Source: an uncultured Lachnospiraceae bacterium (lineage in GTDB: Bacteria; Bacillota; Clostridia; Lachnospirales; Lachnospiraceae). Taken from it: a stretch of DNA of 6,020 nucleotides. The translations under genes and the position numbers were made by a program. Position 1 is the stretch's first letter, and the number at the start of each line of letters is the position of its first letter. Of the stretch, positions 1 to 6,020 are shown in pieces. The stretch is taken from contig USDI01000146.1 of assembly GCA_900553305.1 (NCBI GenBank), positions 1-6,020 of the forward strand. The letters are read 5' to 3'. The notes beneath the pieces are model-generated. The model did not search any database. It was given only the letters and a program-made list of their open reading frames with translations, and was not told where the DNA came from.

Positions 1-1755
1 CTTTGTGATACTCGTTAAGGGTAAAAAGGTTGCTCGTCCCGATTTTGTATCCTTTAAGAAACGGATCATGCGTTTCGCCGTCTCCTCATCATCGGTTACG
101 ATGTTCTGGATATTACCGCCCAATGCGGTTTCAATCGCGGTTTCGTACTTCTTATCTACCTTAATGATGTCCGCAACCACACCGATGATACCCTTTTCCT
201 GCTCCTTGCGTTCCATAACCTTCTTGACGCTGCCGCCATATCCTTCATAACGCTCGGTCAGATTCGTCAATGCCTCGAGCTTCGACTTCTCCTGATGGTA
301 GTTCACCTGGGTATCCCGGAGAAGCTGATCCTTCTTCGAAAGCTCCTCCCGGATCAGGGCAAGCTTTTCTTCCTTGCTCTGCTGGGAATCGTTCAGGGTA
401 CGGATCTGCTCGTTAATCTTCTCAAATTCTTCCTCGAGAGACTTAATCACGGCTTCCTGCTGGGCTTCATCCGACTTCACACGCAGGATCCTTGATGTCA
501 GCTCGGACTTCCGGATGTTGATCTGCTCGGTCATACTGTCGTATCGTCCAAGCTTTGATTTAATCGTTGCCCTCGCATTCAGCGCATCAATGATCGTGTT
601 CTTACCACTCTCGATCTCATTATTTAATTCTTCAATCGCTTTCTGCACCGCAAGCAGCTTTTCTTTTGCTTCATTACGGGTCTTCTCGATTTCGGCAACC
701 TGTTCGTCGATCACCGATTTATCTTTCAGAATTCCTTCCTTATCCAGACTCCGGTCATCAATTTCCTTCTGAATGGCCTGTTGCCGTGACAGGAAATGTT
801 CTTCGTTGCTCTGTGCGGATTTGATCTGTTCCTTTAAGACATTGATCTCACCCTCTAACTTACCACGCATCACGCTGGTATCGGTAATGGTATTCCGCTC
901 CTGTTCAATGGCTGCATCGAGCTGTTCGATTTCTGCCTGGACCTTTTCGTATTCTTCCTTGATCTGCTCGTAACGCTTCGAGGTTTCCGCAAGATCATCA
1001 CTGGCAATCTGGTATTTTTCGGTTGCGCTGCTTAACTGCTCCTGTAAATGCAGATTTTCTAAAAGAAACAGATTTACATCCAGTGTTTTTAATTCTTCCT
1101 TCTTTTTCAGGTAGATCTTTGCCTTTTCCGACTGCTTCTCTAACGGTCCTACCTGCTTTTCCAATTCGGAAAGAATATCATTTACACGGACTAAATTCTG
1201 CTTTTCATCCTCTAACTTCTTTTGGGCTGCCACCTTACGCTTCTTAAACTTCACAATACCGGCAGCCTCGTCAAAAAGTTCCCGACGTTCTTCCGGCTTG
1301 CCACTTAAAATCTTATCGATCTGGCCCTGGCCGATGATGGAATAACCTTCTTTACCGATACCGGTATCATAAAAGAGCTCATTCACATCCTTTAAACGGC
1401 ACGGTGTTCCATTCAACAGATATTCACTTTCTCCGGAACGGTAGATTCGTCTGGCAACGGTAACCTCATCATAATCAATCGCCATCTGGTGATCCGAATT
1501 ATCAAAGGTGATTGCCACATAGGCATAGCCCATGGGCTTACGAAGTTCTGTTCCCGAGAAAATGACATCCTGCATGGAGGCTCCACGTAACTGCTTGATA
1601 CGTTGTTCACCCAATACCCAGCGCACCGCATCGGCAACATTGCTCTTGCCGCTTCCGTTGGGGCCTACAATTCCGGTAATGCCATTGTGAAACTGAAGCA
1701 CAATTTTATTTGCAAAGGACTTAAATCCATGAATTTCTATACTTTTTAAATACAT
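1..1755 (-). CDS. smc: Chromosome partition/condensation protein SMC, N-terminal half (partial, 3' end outside window)
   Basis: SMC is the ATPase of the bacterial condensin complex (with ScpA and ScpB), which compacts and helps segregate the chromosome. The frame is open for 585 codons from the ATG at 1755 to the window edge, with no stop or frameshift when read codon by codon. The N-terminus MYLKSIEIHGFKSF is the canonical SMC start. The Walker A loop GPNGSGKSN is at residues 31-39 and the Q-loop segment GYSIIGQGQ at about 137-145. A long Lys/Glu/Gln-rich coiled coil covers about 166-500. The hinge begins near residue 503 (YEGYGGSVK) and continues through GRATFLPL at about 574-581, where the window ends. 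The second coiled-coil arm, signature motif and Walker B are outside. The gene starts 29 bases after the rnc stop, so cotranscription with rnc is likely. The ribosome site is weak: AGG lies 11 bases before the ATG. Confidence 0.97.
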   Translation of the reverse strand, partial: MYLKSIEIHGFKSFANKIVLQFHNGITGIVGPNGSGKSNVADAVRWVLGEQRIKQLRGASMQDVIFSGTELRKPMGYAYVAITFDNSDHQMAIDYDEVTVARRIYRSGESEYLLNGTPCRLKDVNELFYDTGIGKEGYSIIGQGQIDKILSGKPEERRELFDEAAGIVKFKKRKVAAQKKLEDEKQNLVRVNDILSELEKQVGPLEKQSEKAKIYLKKKEELKTLDVNLFLLENLHLQEQLSSATEKYQIASDDLAETSKRYEQIKEEYEKVQAEIEQLDAAIEQERNTITDTSVMRGKLEGEINVLKEQIKSAQSNEEHFLSRQQAIQKEIDDRSLDKEGILKDKSVIDEQVAEIEKTRNEAKEKLLAVQKAIEELNNEIESGKNTIIDALNARATIKSKLGRYDSMTEQINIRKSELTSRILRVKSDEAQQEAVIKSLEEEFEKINEQIRTLNDSQQSKEEKLALIREELSKKDQLLRDTQVNYHQEKSKLEALTNLTERYEGYGGSVKKVMERKEQEKGIIGVVADIIKVDKKYETAIETALGGNIQNIVTDDEETAKRMIRFLKDTKSGRATFLPLTSITK

Positions 1756-1784
1756 TCCGTTAACAACCTATTCTGTAAATTTTC

Positions 1785-2468
1785 TTATAGGGATTTCTTC
1801 AACACCCCGTAAGCCGCCTGCTGTTCCGCAGATTTCTTGCTTTTACCTGTGCCGCTTCCTACGCATTCCCCATCAATCAGTGCTTCGATCACAAAGACCT
1901 TATCATGATCCGGCCCGGATTCCGAAACCAGACGGTAGGTCAGTTCCTTACCGGCCTTCTGTGTCCTCTCCTGTAAAATGGATTTACTGTCATAAAAGAG
2001 CTGCTTCGTCTCAAGATCGGATAAAATCCACTGGTGAACATATCTCTTTGCTTCTTCAAAACCGCCATCCAGATAAATGGCTCCAAGTACCGCCTCCATG
2101 ACATCAGAAACGATGGAATCCCTCTCTCTTCCTCCCGTTGCCTCTTCTCCCTTACCAAGAAGAATATAATTCTGCAGGGAAATATCCCTGGCGCAATAGG
2201 CAAGTGCAGGCTCACAGACCATGGACGAACGGACTCTGGTAAGCTGCCCTTCCTTCCACTCCGGGTAATGTTCGAAAAAGAACTGGCTTGAAATCAGCTC
2301 TAACACCGCGTCCCCCAGGAATTCCAACCGTTCATAATTCGGGTGCTTATTAATTTTCTGTTCGTTTGAAAAAGAGCTATGGGTCAAGGCCTGCAGCAAT
2401 AACTTTTTGTCCTGAAACTCATAGCCGATTTTCTTTTCTAAACCACTGAAATCTTCATTTGGCAACAT
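1785..2468 (-). CDS. rnc: Ribonuclease III
   Basis: RNase III is a homodimeric Mg2+-dependent endonuclease that cleaves double-stranded RNA and matures rRNA precursors and some mRNAs. Numbering here follows the longest frame (231 codons, ATG at 2480). The catalytic domain has the signature ERLEFLGDAVL at 50-60, with acidic residues E50, E53, D57, E77, D126 and E129 all present, so it should be active. A linker is followed by a double-stranded-RNA-binding domain at about 164-231, ending in GTGKSKKSAEQQAA. Length is normal for the family. I place the start at the fifth codon (ATG 2468, protein MLPNEDFSG, 227 residues), because GGAG sits six bases upstream of it whereas the ATG at 2480 has no ribosome site. 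An in-frame TGA lies directly before 2480, so nothing longer is possible. rnc is followed closely by smc, and a terminator separates it from acpP. Confidence 0.95.
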   Translation of the reverse strand: MLPNEDFSGLEKKIGYEFQDKKLLLQALTHSSFSNEQKINKHPNYERLEFLGDAVLELISSQFFFEHYPEWKEGQLTRVRSSMVCEPALAYCARDISLQNYILLGKGEEATGGRERDSIVSDVMEAVLGAIYLDGGFEEAKRYVHQWILSDLETKQLFYDSKSILQERTQKAGKELTYRLVSESGPDHDKVFVIEALIDGECVGSGTGKSKKSAEQQAAYGVLKKSL

Positions 2469-2474
2469 AATACT

Positions 2475-2478
2475 CTCC
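2475..2478 (-). promoter_or_regulatory. Ribosome binding site deciding the rnc start
   Basis: On the minus strand GGAG is followed by six bases (AGTATT) and then the ATG at 2468. This GGAG would be inside the coding sequence if translation began at the ATG at 2480, which has only an AT-rich stretch before it. The site therefore favours the downstream start. Confidence 0.6.
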
Positions 2479-2483
2479 ATTCA

Positions 2484-2506
2484 AAAATGATCTACCGGAT
2501 CATTTT
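2484..2506 (-). repeat. Perfect 9-base inverted repeat (hairpin) just before rnc
   Basis: The arms AAAATGATC and GATCATTTT are exactly complementary around a five-base loop (CGGTA on the minus strand). The hairpin ends five bases before the rnc ribosome site. It is AT-rich with only two G-C pairs in the stem, so it is unlikely to be an efficient terminator although five T residues follow. It lies in the presumed leader of the rnc mRNA and could affect translation or stability; that role is inference. Confidence 0.6.
2494..2503. repeat. Direct repeat copy 2 (ACCGGATCAT) in the pre-rnc hairpin
   Basis: This is the second exact copy of the ten-base repeat at 2574-2583. It covers the loop and one arm of the inverted repeat at 2484-2506. 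Only this copy has the complementary arm next to it, so only this one can form a local hairpin. Confidence 0.4.
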
Positions 2507-2528
2507 CTCATATGCATGGCAACATCGG

Positions 2529-2553
2529 AAAAAAGCCCTGTAAGGGCTTTTTT
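2529..2553 (-). terminator. Intrinsic terminator after acpP (symmetrical, could act both ways)
   Basis: The minus-strand transcript has an 11-base-pair stem: an A-run plus AGCCCT, a three-base TAC loop, then AGGGCT plus a T-run. The GC core is directly followed by six T residues, the classic Rho-independent layout. It lies 32 bases after the acpP stop and before rnc. It should end much of the plsX-acpP transcript; some read-through into rnc-smc is likely because I see no convincing promoter between it and rnc. The A-run on the other arm makes it formally bidirectional, but no plus-strand gene is present to use it. Confidence 0.88.
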
Positions 2554-2573
2554 ATCTGCAAGATATGCAAAAG

Positions 2574-2583
2574 ACCGGATCAT
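2574..2583. repeat. Direct repeat copy 1 (ACCGGATCAT) after acpP
   Basis: The ten-base sequence ACCGGATCAT (plus strand) occurs here just past the acpP stop and again at 2494-2503 inside the hairpin before rnc, 80 bases apart and flanking the terminator. The match is exact. It may be chance or a leftover of local duplication; no function can be assigned. Confidence 0.4.
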
Positions 2584-2585
2584 CT

Positions 2586-2816
2586 TCAGTTGGTTGCAGC
2601 CTTGATCATATTTACTGCTTCTTCCACTGTTGTGATCTTTTCAGCTTCTTCTGCAGGAACTTCTATATCAAACTCCTCTTCAATTCCCATAATAATCTGA
2701 AAAACATCCAAAGAATCAGCTCCCAGATCGTCAAGGAACGTAGTGTCCATCGTAATTTCATCGGGATCAACGTTTAATACGTCTGCAATAATTTTTTTTA
2801 ATTTTTCAAATTCCAT
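2586..2816 (-). CDS. acpP: Acyl carrier protein
   Basis: ACP carries growing and finished acyl chains on a 4'-phosphopantetheine arm in fatty-acid synthesis and donates acyl groups to PlsX. The 76-residue acidic protein has the normal family length. The GADSLD motif is at residues 32-37, with Ser35 as the attachment site for the prosthetic group; the preceding helix and the following acidic helix (EEEFDIEVPAEEA) are typical. The start ATG at 2816 is preceded by AAAGGA with an eight-base spacer. It begins 14 bases after the plsX stop, so the two genes are almost certainly cotranscribed, and a strong terminator follows. Several ACP paralogues can exist in Clostridia; position next to plsX and close match to the housekeeping type favour AcpP. 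Confidence 0.96.
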   Translation of the reverse strand: MEFEKLKKIIADVLNVDPDEITMDTTFLDDLGADSLDVFQIIMGIEEEFDIEVPAEEAEKITTVEEAVNMIKAATN

Positions 2817-2824
2817 AGTGATAA

Positions 2825-2830
2825 TCCTTT
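2825..2830 (-). promoter_or_regulatory. Ribosome binding site of acpP
   Basis: AAAGGA on the minus strand lies eight bases before the acpP ATG and directly abuts the plsX stop codon TAG. The tight junction suggests that ribosomes ending plsX can feed acpP translation, although the site also looks good enough to work alone. Confidence 0.7.
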
Positions 2831-3844
2831 CTAGTTCTCTTCCATAGTGATTTTTTCTTTTATTTTTTGATTAATATTCTGTTCTGTAAATGTAATGCAT
2901 TGCAGAATAGAATTCTTAATTTCCACGGCCTTGGAACTGCCATGCGTCTTCACCACAAGACCCTTAAGTCCCAATAACGGTGCCCCGCCATACTGCTCTA
3001 AGTCAAATGCCTTAAGCGTTTCCTTGAGTGCAGGCTTCACAAGAAGCGCACCGATTTTACTGCGCAGGGAAGACATCATGCCTTCCTTTACCTTATGGAG
3101 CAGGGAGCGACCGACACCCTCGTACATCTTGAGAATGACATTACCGACAAACGCCTCACAGACAATGACATCGGCTGCGCCTGCCGGAATATCTCTCGCT
3201 TCCACGCTTCCGATAAAATGAATATCCGGACAGTTTTTTAAAAGCGGATAAGTTTCCTTCACAAGTGCATTTCCCTTTTCTTCCTCAGCACCGATATTCA
3301 CAATGCCGACACGGGGATTCTTAATGCCCATAACGCTTTCCATATATACGGATCCCATCTTGGCAAACTGTACGAGATGGGAAGGCCTTGCATCGACATT
3401 CGCACCACAGTCAATCAGCAGCGCACATCCCTTCTCGGTCGGTATTAACGGAGCAAGGGGTGGACGCTCCACACCTTTAATTCTTCCGACAATGACCTGA
3501 CCACCGACCAGTGTCGCACCGGTACTTCCTGCGGATACATACGCATCGCAGGTACCGTCCTTCACTAAATTCAGTGCCTTAACAATGGAAGAATCCTTCT
3601 TACGACGGATTGCCATAACCGGAGGTTCTGCGGTTTCAATGACCTCCGTTGCATTCACTACCTCAATCTGTTCTTCCGGGTAGGTATATTTCTCAAGTTC
3701 CTTCCGGACAATCTCTTCCTGCCCGGTCAGGTACACCTTGACATGATCGTTTGCCTGAACTGCTTCGACAACACCCTTTACGATTTCTACAGGGGCATTA
3801 TCACCGCCCATAGCGTCTACTGCAACATTGATAAAATCAGCCAT
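2831..3844 (-). CDS. plsX: Phosphate acyltransferase PlsX (acyl-ACP:phosphate transacylase)
   Basis: PlsX converts acyl-ACP and phosphate to acyl-phosphate, the donor used by PlsY to acylate glycerol-3-phosphate in membrane phospholipid synthesis; it is a peripheral membrane enzyme. The 337-residue protein begins MADFINVAVDAMGGDNAP, the family's hallmark N-terminus. Other family motifs are SAGSTGA at 104-110, GAEEEKGN at 185-192, AFVGNVILK at 231-239, YGGAPLLGLKG at 285-295 and THGSS at 300-304. Length is normal. The open frame extends upstream to an ATG at 3901, but GGAGG lies seven bases before the ATG at 3844 and a promoter sits inside the extension, so 3844 is the start. acpP follows after 14 bases. 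The 64-base gap after leuS carries the promoter. No FapR-type operator is recognisable. Confidence 0.96.
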   Translation of the reverse strand: MADFINVAVDAMGGDNAPVEIVKGVVEAVQANDHVKVYLTGQEEIVRKELEKYTYPEEQIEVVNATEVIETAEPPVMAIRRKKDSSIVKALNLVKDGTCDAYVSAGSTGATLVGGQVIVGRIKGVERPPLAPLIPTEKGCALLIDCGANVDARPSHLVQFAKMGSVYMESVMGIKNPRVGIVNIGAEEEKGNALVKETYPLLKNCPDIHFIGSVEARDIPAGAADVIVCEAFVGNVILKMYEGVGRSLLHKVKEGMMSSLRSKIGALLVKPALKETLKAFDLEQYGGAPLLGLKGLVVKTHGSSKAVEIKNSILQCITFTEQNINQKIKEKITMEEN

Positions 3845-3851
3845 TTGGAAA

Positions 3852-3856
3852 CCTCC
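3852..3856 (-). promoter_or_regulatory. Strong ribosome binding site deciding the plsX start
   Basis: A full GGAGG on the minus strand with a seven-base spacer (TTTCCAA) precedes the ATG at 3844. The upstream in-frame ATG at 3901 has no comparable site and yields 19 residues absent from PlsX proteins, so it is rejected as the start. Confidence 0.85.
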
Positions 3857-3872
3857 GTCCATATCATACTTA

Positions 3873-3901
3873 AATATACTAGACCGTTTCGTAAAAATCA
3901 A
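3873..3901 (-). promoter_or_regulatory. Predicted sigma-A-type promoter for plsX-acpP
   Basis: On the minus strand TTGATT (3901-3896) and TATATT (3878-3873) are separated by exactly 17 bases, one or two mismatches from the TTGACA and TATAAT consensus boxes. Transcription would begin near 3866, leaving a short leader of about 20 bases with the GGAGG site in it. The promoter is fully between the leuS stop and plsX. It suggests the lipid genes are transcribed independently of leuS. I see no clear terminator after leuS, so read-through may add to it. Confidence 0.6.
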
Positions 3902-3908
3902 CCCAAGT

Positions 3909-6020
3909 TTATGATTTCACTACAATATTAATAATACGTCCCGGCACATAAATTTCTTTTACAATGGTTCCGGTCAGCTTGTCTGCAACCACTTCCTTGC
4001 CCTTTGCAATCGCGGTGTCCTTATCAACATCTGCAGGAAGCATTACGGTTGCTTTCACCTTACCGTTAATCTGGATACCGATTTCTACGGTGTCTTCCTT
4101 TACCGCAGCTTCGTCATATTCTGGCCACTTCTCGAAAGCAATCGTCTCTGTATGTCCGAGCTTCTCCCAAAGTTCCTCACCGGTATGAGGACAGATACAG
4201 GAGAACATCTTAATAAAGCCTTCTGCATATTCACGGGGACATTTACCCTTTGTTGCGGCATTCATAAAGATCATCATCTGTGCAATTGCGGTATTAAAGC
4301 CTAAGGTTTCAAAATCGGAGGTAACCTTCTTAACCGTCTGATGATATACCTTCTTTAAGGATTCATCATTTTCTTCGGTAATATTCTCAGGTTCGGTAAA
4401 ATACTTAAATACTCTTCCGATAAATCTTCTGGCACCTTCCACCCCCTGCTGGCTCCACGGCTTGGATACCTCTAAAGGCCCCATGAACATTTCGTAAAGG
4501 CGAAGGGTGTCAGCACCGAAGTCACGGACGATATCACTCGGATTTACAACAAATTCCGGGAAACGCTTGCCCATCTTGATTCCGTTTTCACCTAAAATCA
4601 TTCCCTGATGAACGAGCTTCTTAAACGGCTCCTTGACAGGAGAAAGACCCTTGTCATAAAGGAAACGGTTCCAGATTCTCGAATACATCAGGTGTCCGAC
4701 TGCATGCTCCGGTCCTCCGACATAAAGGTCAACCGGCATCCAGTGCTTTAACAGCTCCTGATTTGCAAATTCCTTATCATTGTCAGGATCAATATAACGG
4801 AGGTAATACCATGAAGATCCTGCGGATCCCGGCATGGTAGAAGTCTCTCTCTTCCCCTTTACTCCGTTATGGTCATACTGCTTCCATTCGGTTGCATTCT
4901 CAAGCGGAGCCTGTCCGTTACGTCCCTTGTAGTCTTCCAGTTCCGGAAGAACTAACGGAAGTTCGTCATCATCCAGCACATGAATCTGTCCGTCTTCGGT
5001 ATAAACCACCGGTACGGGTTCGCCCCAGTAACGCTGACGGGCAAAGATCCATTCACGGAAGTGATAATTGACGGTTTTCCTGGCAACACCCATGGAAACA
5101 AGCTTATTGGTAATGGCTTCCTTGGCTTCCTCTACCGTAAGTCCGGTAAACTCTTCGGAATTGATCAGCCTGCAGCCCTTGCCAAGGTAGTCCTGCTTTT
5201 CAAACGCATGCTCCGAAACATCGGCACCATCAATAACCTGGATACGGGGAATGTTGTGTGCAATGGAATATTCAAAGTCTCTCTGGTCATGGGAGGGAAC
5301 GGCCATAACGGCACCGGTTCCGTAGTTTGCCAGTACGAAGTCACCGATGTAAAGCGGAACTTCCTTGCCGTTTACCGGATTGATACAGGTAACACCCTTT
5401 AATTCACATCCGGATTTTGTTTTATTTAATTCGGTACGGTCCATATCGTTCTTCTTAACCGTTTCATCGATATACGCCTGTACTTCTTCTTTATTCTGGA
5501 TTCTCGGCATTAAATCCTTCACGATCTGTCCGTCGGGAGCCAGTACCATAAAGGTAATGCCATAAATGGTTTCAATACAGGTCGTATAAATGGAGAACTC
5601 TCCACCGCCCACGATCTGGAATTTTACCTCAACACCTTCGGAACGTCCAATCCAGTGTCTCTGGATGTCCTTCGTGGATTCCGGCCAGTCGATTTCATTT
5701 AAGCCTTCCAGGAGCTTATCTGCAAAAGCTACCTGATCAATGACCCACTGTTTCATATTCTTACGGATAACGGGATAACCGCCACGTTCGGATTTTCCAT
5801 CAATGACCTCATCATTGGAAAGAACGGTTCCCAGCTCTTCACACCAGTTAACCGGCATGTCAACAAGCTTTGCATAGCCGTCCAAGTATAACTGCTTGAA
5901 AATCCACTGGGTCCATTTATAGAACTTCGGATCAGAGGTGGCAATCATCTTGGACCAGTCATAATCAAAGCCAAGTTCCTTTAACTGATTGGTAAACGTC
6001 TCTATATTCTTTTCGGTGTA
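3909..6020 (-). CDS. leuS: Leucyl-tRNA synthetase (partial, N-terminus outside window)
   Basis: LeuRS is a class I synthetase that charges tRNA-Leu and edits mischarged amino acids in its CP1 domain. The frame is open from the window edge to the TAA at 3909 (703 residues); about 100 N-terminal residues, including the HIGH motif, are missing. The ATG at 5948 is internal, since family sequence (TEKNIETF, LGFDYDW) continues upstream. Visible landmarks in order are MPVNWC, DGKSERGG, HWIGRSEG, the CP1 editing domain with TTCIET (5568-5585) and GTGAVMAVPSHDQRD (5277-5321), REWIFARQRYWGEP, TMPGSAGSSWYYLRYIDP, YVGGPEHAVGHLMYSR, the KMSKS-equivalent loop KMGKR (4563-4577), an anticodon-binding helical domain, and a C-terminal domain ending in GRIINIVVKS. 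Two motifs depart from the usual form: KMSKS reads KMGKR with a different following segment, and TTRPDT reads TTCIET. Both catalytic-loop lysines and both editing aspartates of HDQRD remain, so an active enzyme is expected. Confidence 0.97.
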   Translation of the reverse strand, partial: YTEKNIETFTNQLKELGFDYDWSKMIATSDPKFYKWTQWIFKQLYLDGYAKLVDMPVNWCEELGTVLSNDEVIDGKSERGGYPVIRKNMKQWVIDQVAFADKLLEGLNEIDWPESTKDIQRHWIGRSEGVEVKFQIVGGGEFSIYTTCIETIYGITFMVLAPDGQIVKDLMPRIQNKEEVQAYIDETVKKNDMDRTELNKTKSGCELKGVTCINPVNGKEVPLYIGDFVLANYGTGAVMAVPSHDQRDFEYSIAHNIPRIQVIDGADVSEHAFEKQDYLGKGCRLINSEEFTGLTVEEAKEAITNKLVSMGVARKTVNYHFREWIFARQRYWGEPVPVVYTEDGQIHVLDDDELPLVLPELEDYKGRNGQAPLENATEWKQYDHNGVKGKRETSTMPGSAGSSWYYLRYIDPDNDKEFANQELLKHWMPVDLYVGGPEHAVGHLMYSRIWNRFLYDKGLSPVKEPFKKLVHQGMILGENGIKMGKRFPEFVVNPSDIVRDFGADTLRLYEMFMGPLEVSKPWSQQGVEGARRFIGRVFKYFTEPENITEENDESLKKVYHQTVKKVTSDFETLGFNTAIAQMMIFMNAATKGKCPREYAEGFIKMFSCICPHTGEELWEKLGHTETIAFEKWPEYDEAAVKEDTVEIGIQINGKVKATVMLPADVDKDTAIAKGKEVVADKLTGTIVKEIYVPGRIINIVVKS

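Noticed and set aside
374..772. Plus-strand open frame of 132 codons, antisense to smc
   Set aside because: It lies wholly within the SMC coiled coil on the opposite strand. Its Ser/Leu/Phe-rich content is what the complement of Glu/Lys codons gives, and the smc frame is intact with clear family motifs.
1..1755. Possible pseudogene status of smc because no long minus-strand frame closes in the window
   Set aside because: Reading every codon from 1755 to 1 gives an uninterrupted SMC sequence through the hinge; it simply runs off the edge.
2489..2522. Possible rnc promoter with TTGCCA as the -35 box
   Set aside because: At 16-19 base spacing the downstream hexamer is GC-rich and unlike TATAAT, and the nearest acceptable hexamer is 22 bases away, so the support is too weak.
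2512..2777. Plus-strand open frames running from the gap into acpP
   Set aside because: They cross the terminator and read the complement of acpP; there is no ribosome site or family similarity.
3861..3885. Possible FapR or FabT operator over the plsX promoter
   Set aside because: TAGTA appears near the -10 box, but the matching inverted half-site expected for a FapR box is missing and no FabT-like palindrome is seen.
4980..5402. Plus-strand open frame of 140 codons, antisense to leuS
   Set aside because: It overlaps conserved LeuRS editing-domain sequence, including GTGAVMAVP, shows no recognisable domain, and has no gene context on that strand.
5946..5948. ATG at 5948 as the leuS start
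   Set aside because: Conserved LeuRS sequence continues for 24 codons upstream to the edge, and the HIGH-motif part of the catalytic domain must lie beyond it.

Overview
This is a housekeeping stretch from a low-to-mid-GC Firmicute, most likely a Clostridia member of the Lachnospiraceae type. That placement rests on the protein sequences (SMC beginning MYLKSIEIHGFKSF, RNase III, PlsX and ACP of clostridial character) and on the plsX-acpP-rnc-smc gene order. No rRNA, tRNA, mobile element, CRISPR array or phage gene is visible.

All five genes lie on the minus strand, so transcription runs from high to low coordinates. In that order they are: leuS (leucyl-tRNA synthetase, 5' end cut off by the window edge, 3909-6020); a 64-base gap with a good sigma-A-type promoter; plsX (phosphate acyltransferase, 2831-3844); acpP (acyl carrier protein, 2586-2816); a roughly 117-base gap with a strong intrinsic terminator and a second AT-rich hairpin; rnc (ribonuclease III, 1785-2468); and smc (chromosome condensation ATPase, 1-1755, cut off at the hinge). 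No stretch longer than 300 bases lacks a gene.

PlsX makes acyl-phosphate from acyl-ACP for phospholipid synthesis, so plsX and acpP form a lipid-precursor pair. The rnc-smc pair belongs to RNA processing and chromosome organisation, and is separated from acpP here by a terminator. Compared with the Bacillus subtilis cluster (fapR-plsX-fabD-fabG-acpA-rncS-smc), the fab genes are absent between plsX and acpP. leuS occupies the place upstream of plsX where rpmF sits in many Clostridia.

I do not see a new biological system. The points most worth checking are in LeuRS: the catalytic KMSKS loop reads KMGKR with a changed following segment, and the editing-site Thr-rich motif reads TTCIET instead of the usual TTRPDT. 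After that come the hairpin and repeat structure in front of rnc, and the internal plsX promoter. The maximal open frames of plsX and rnc probably start upstream of the true start codons.
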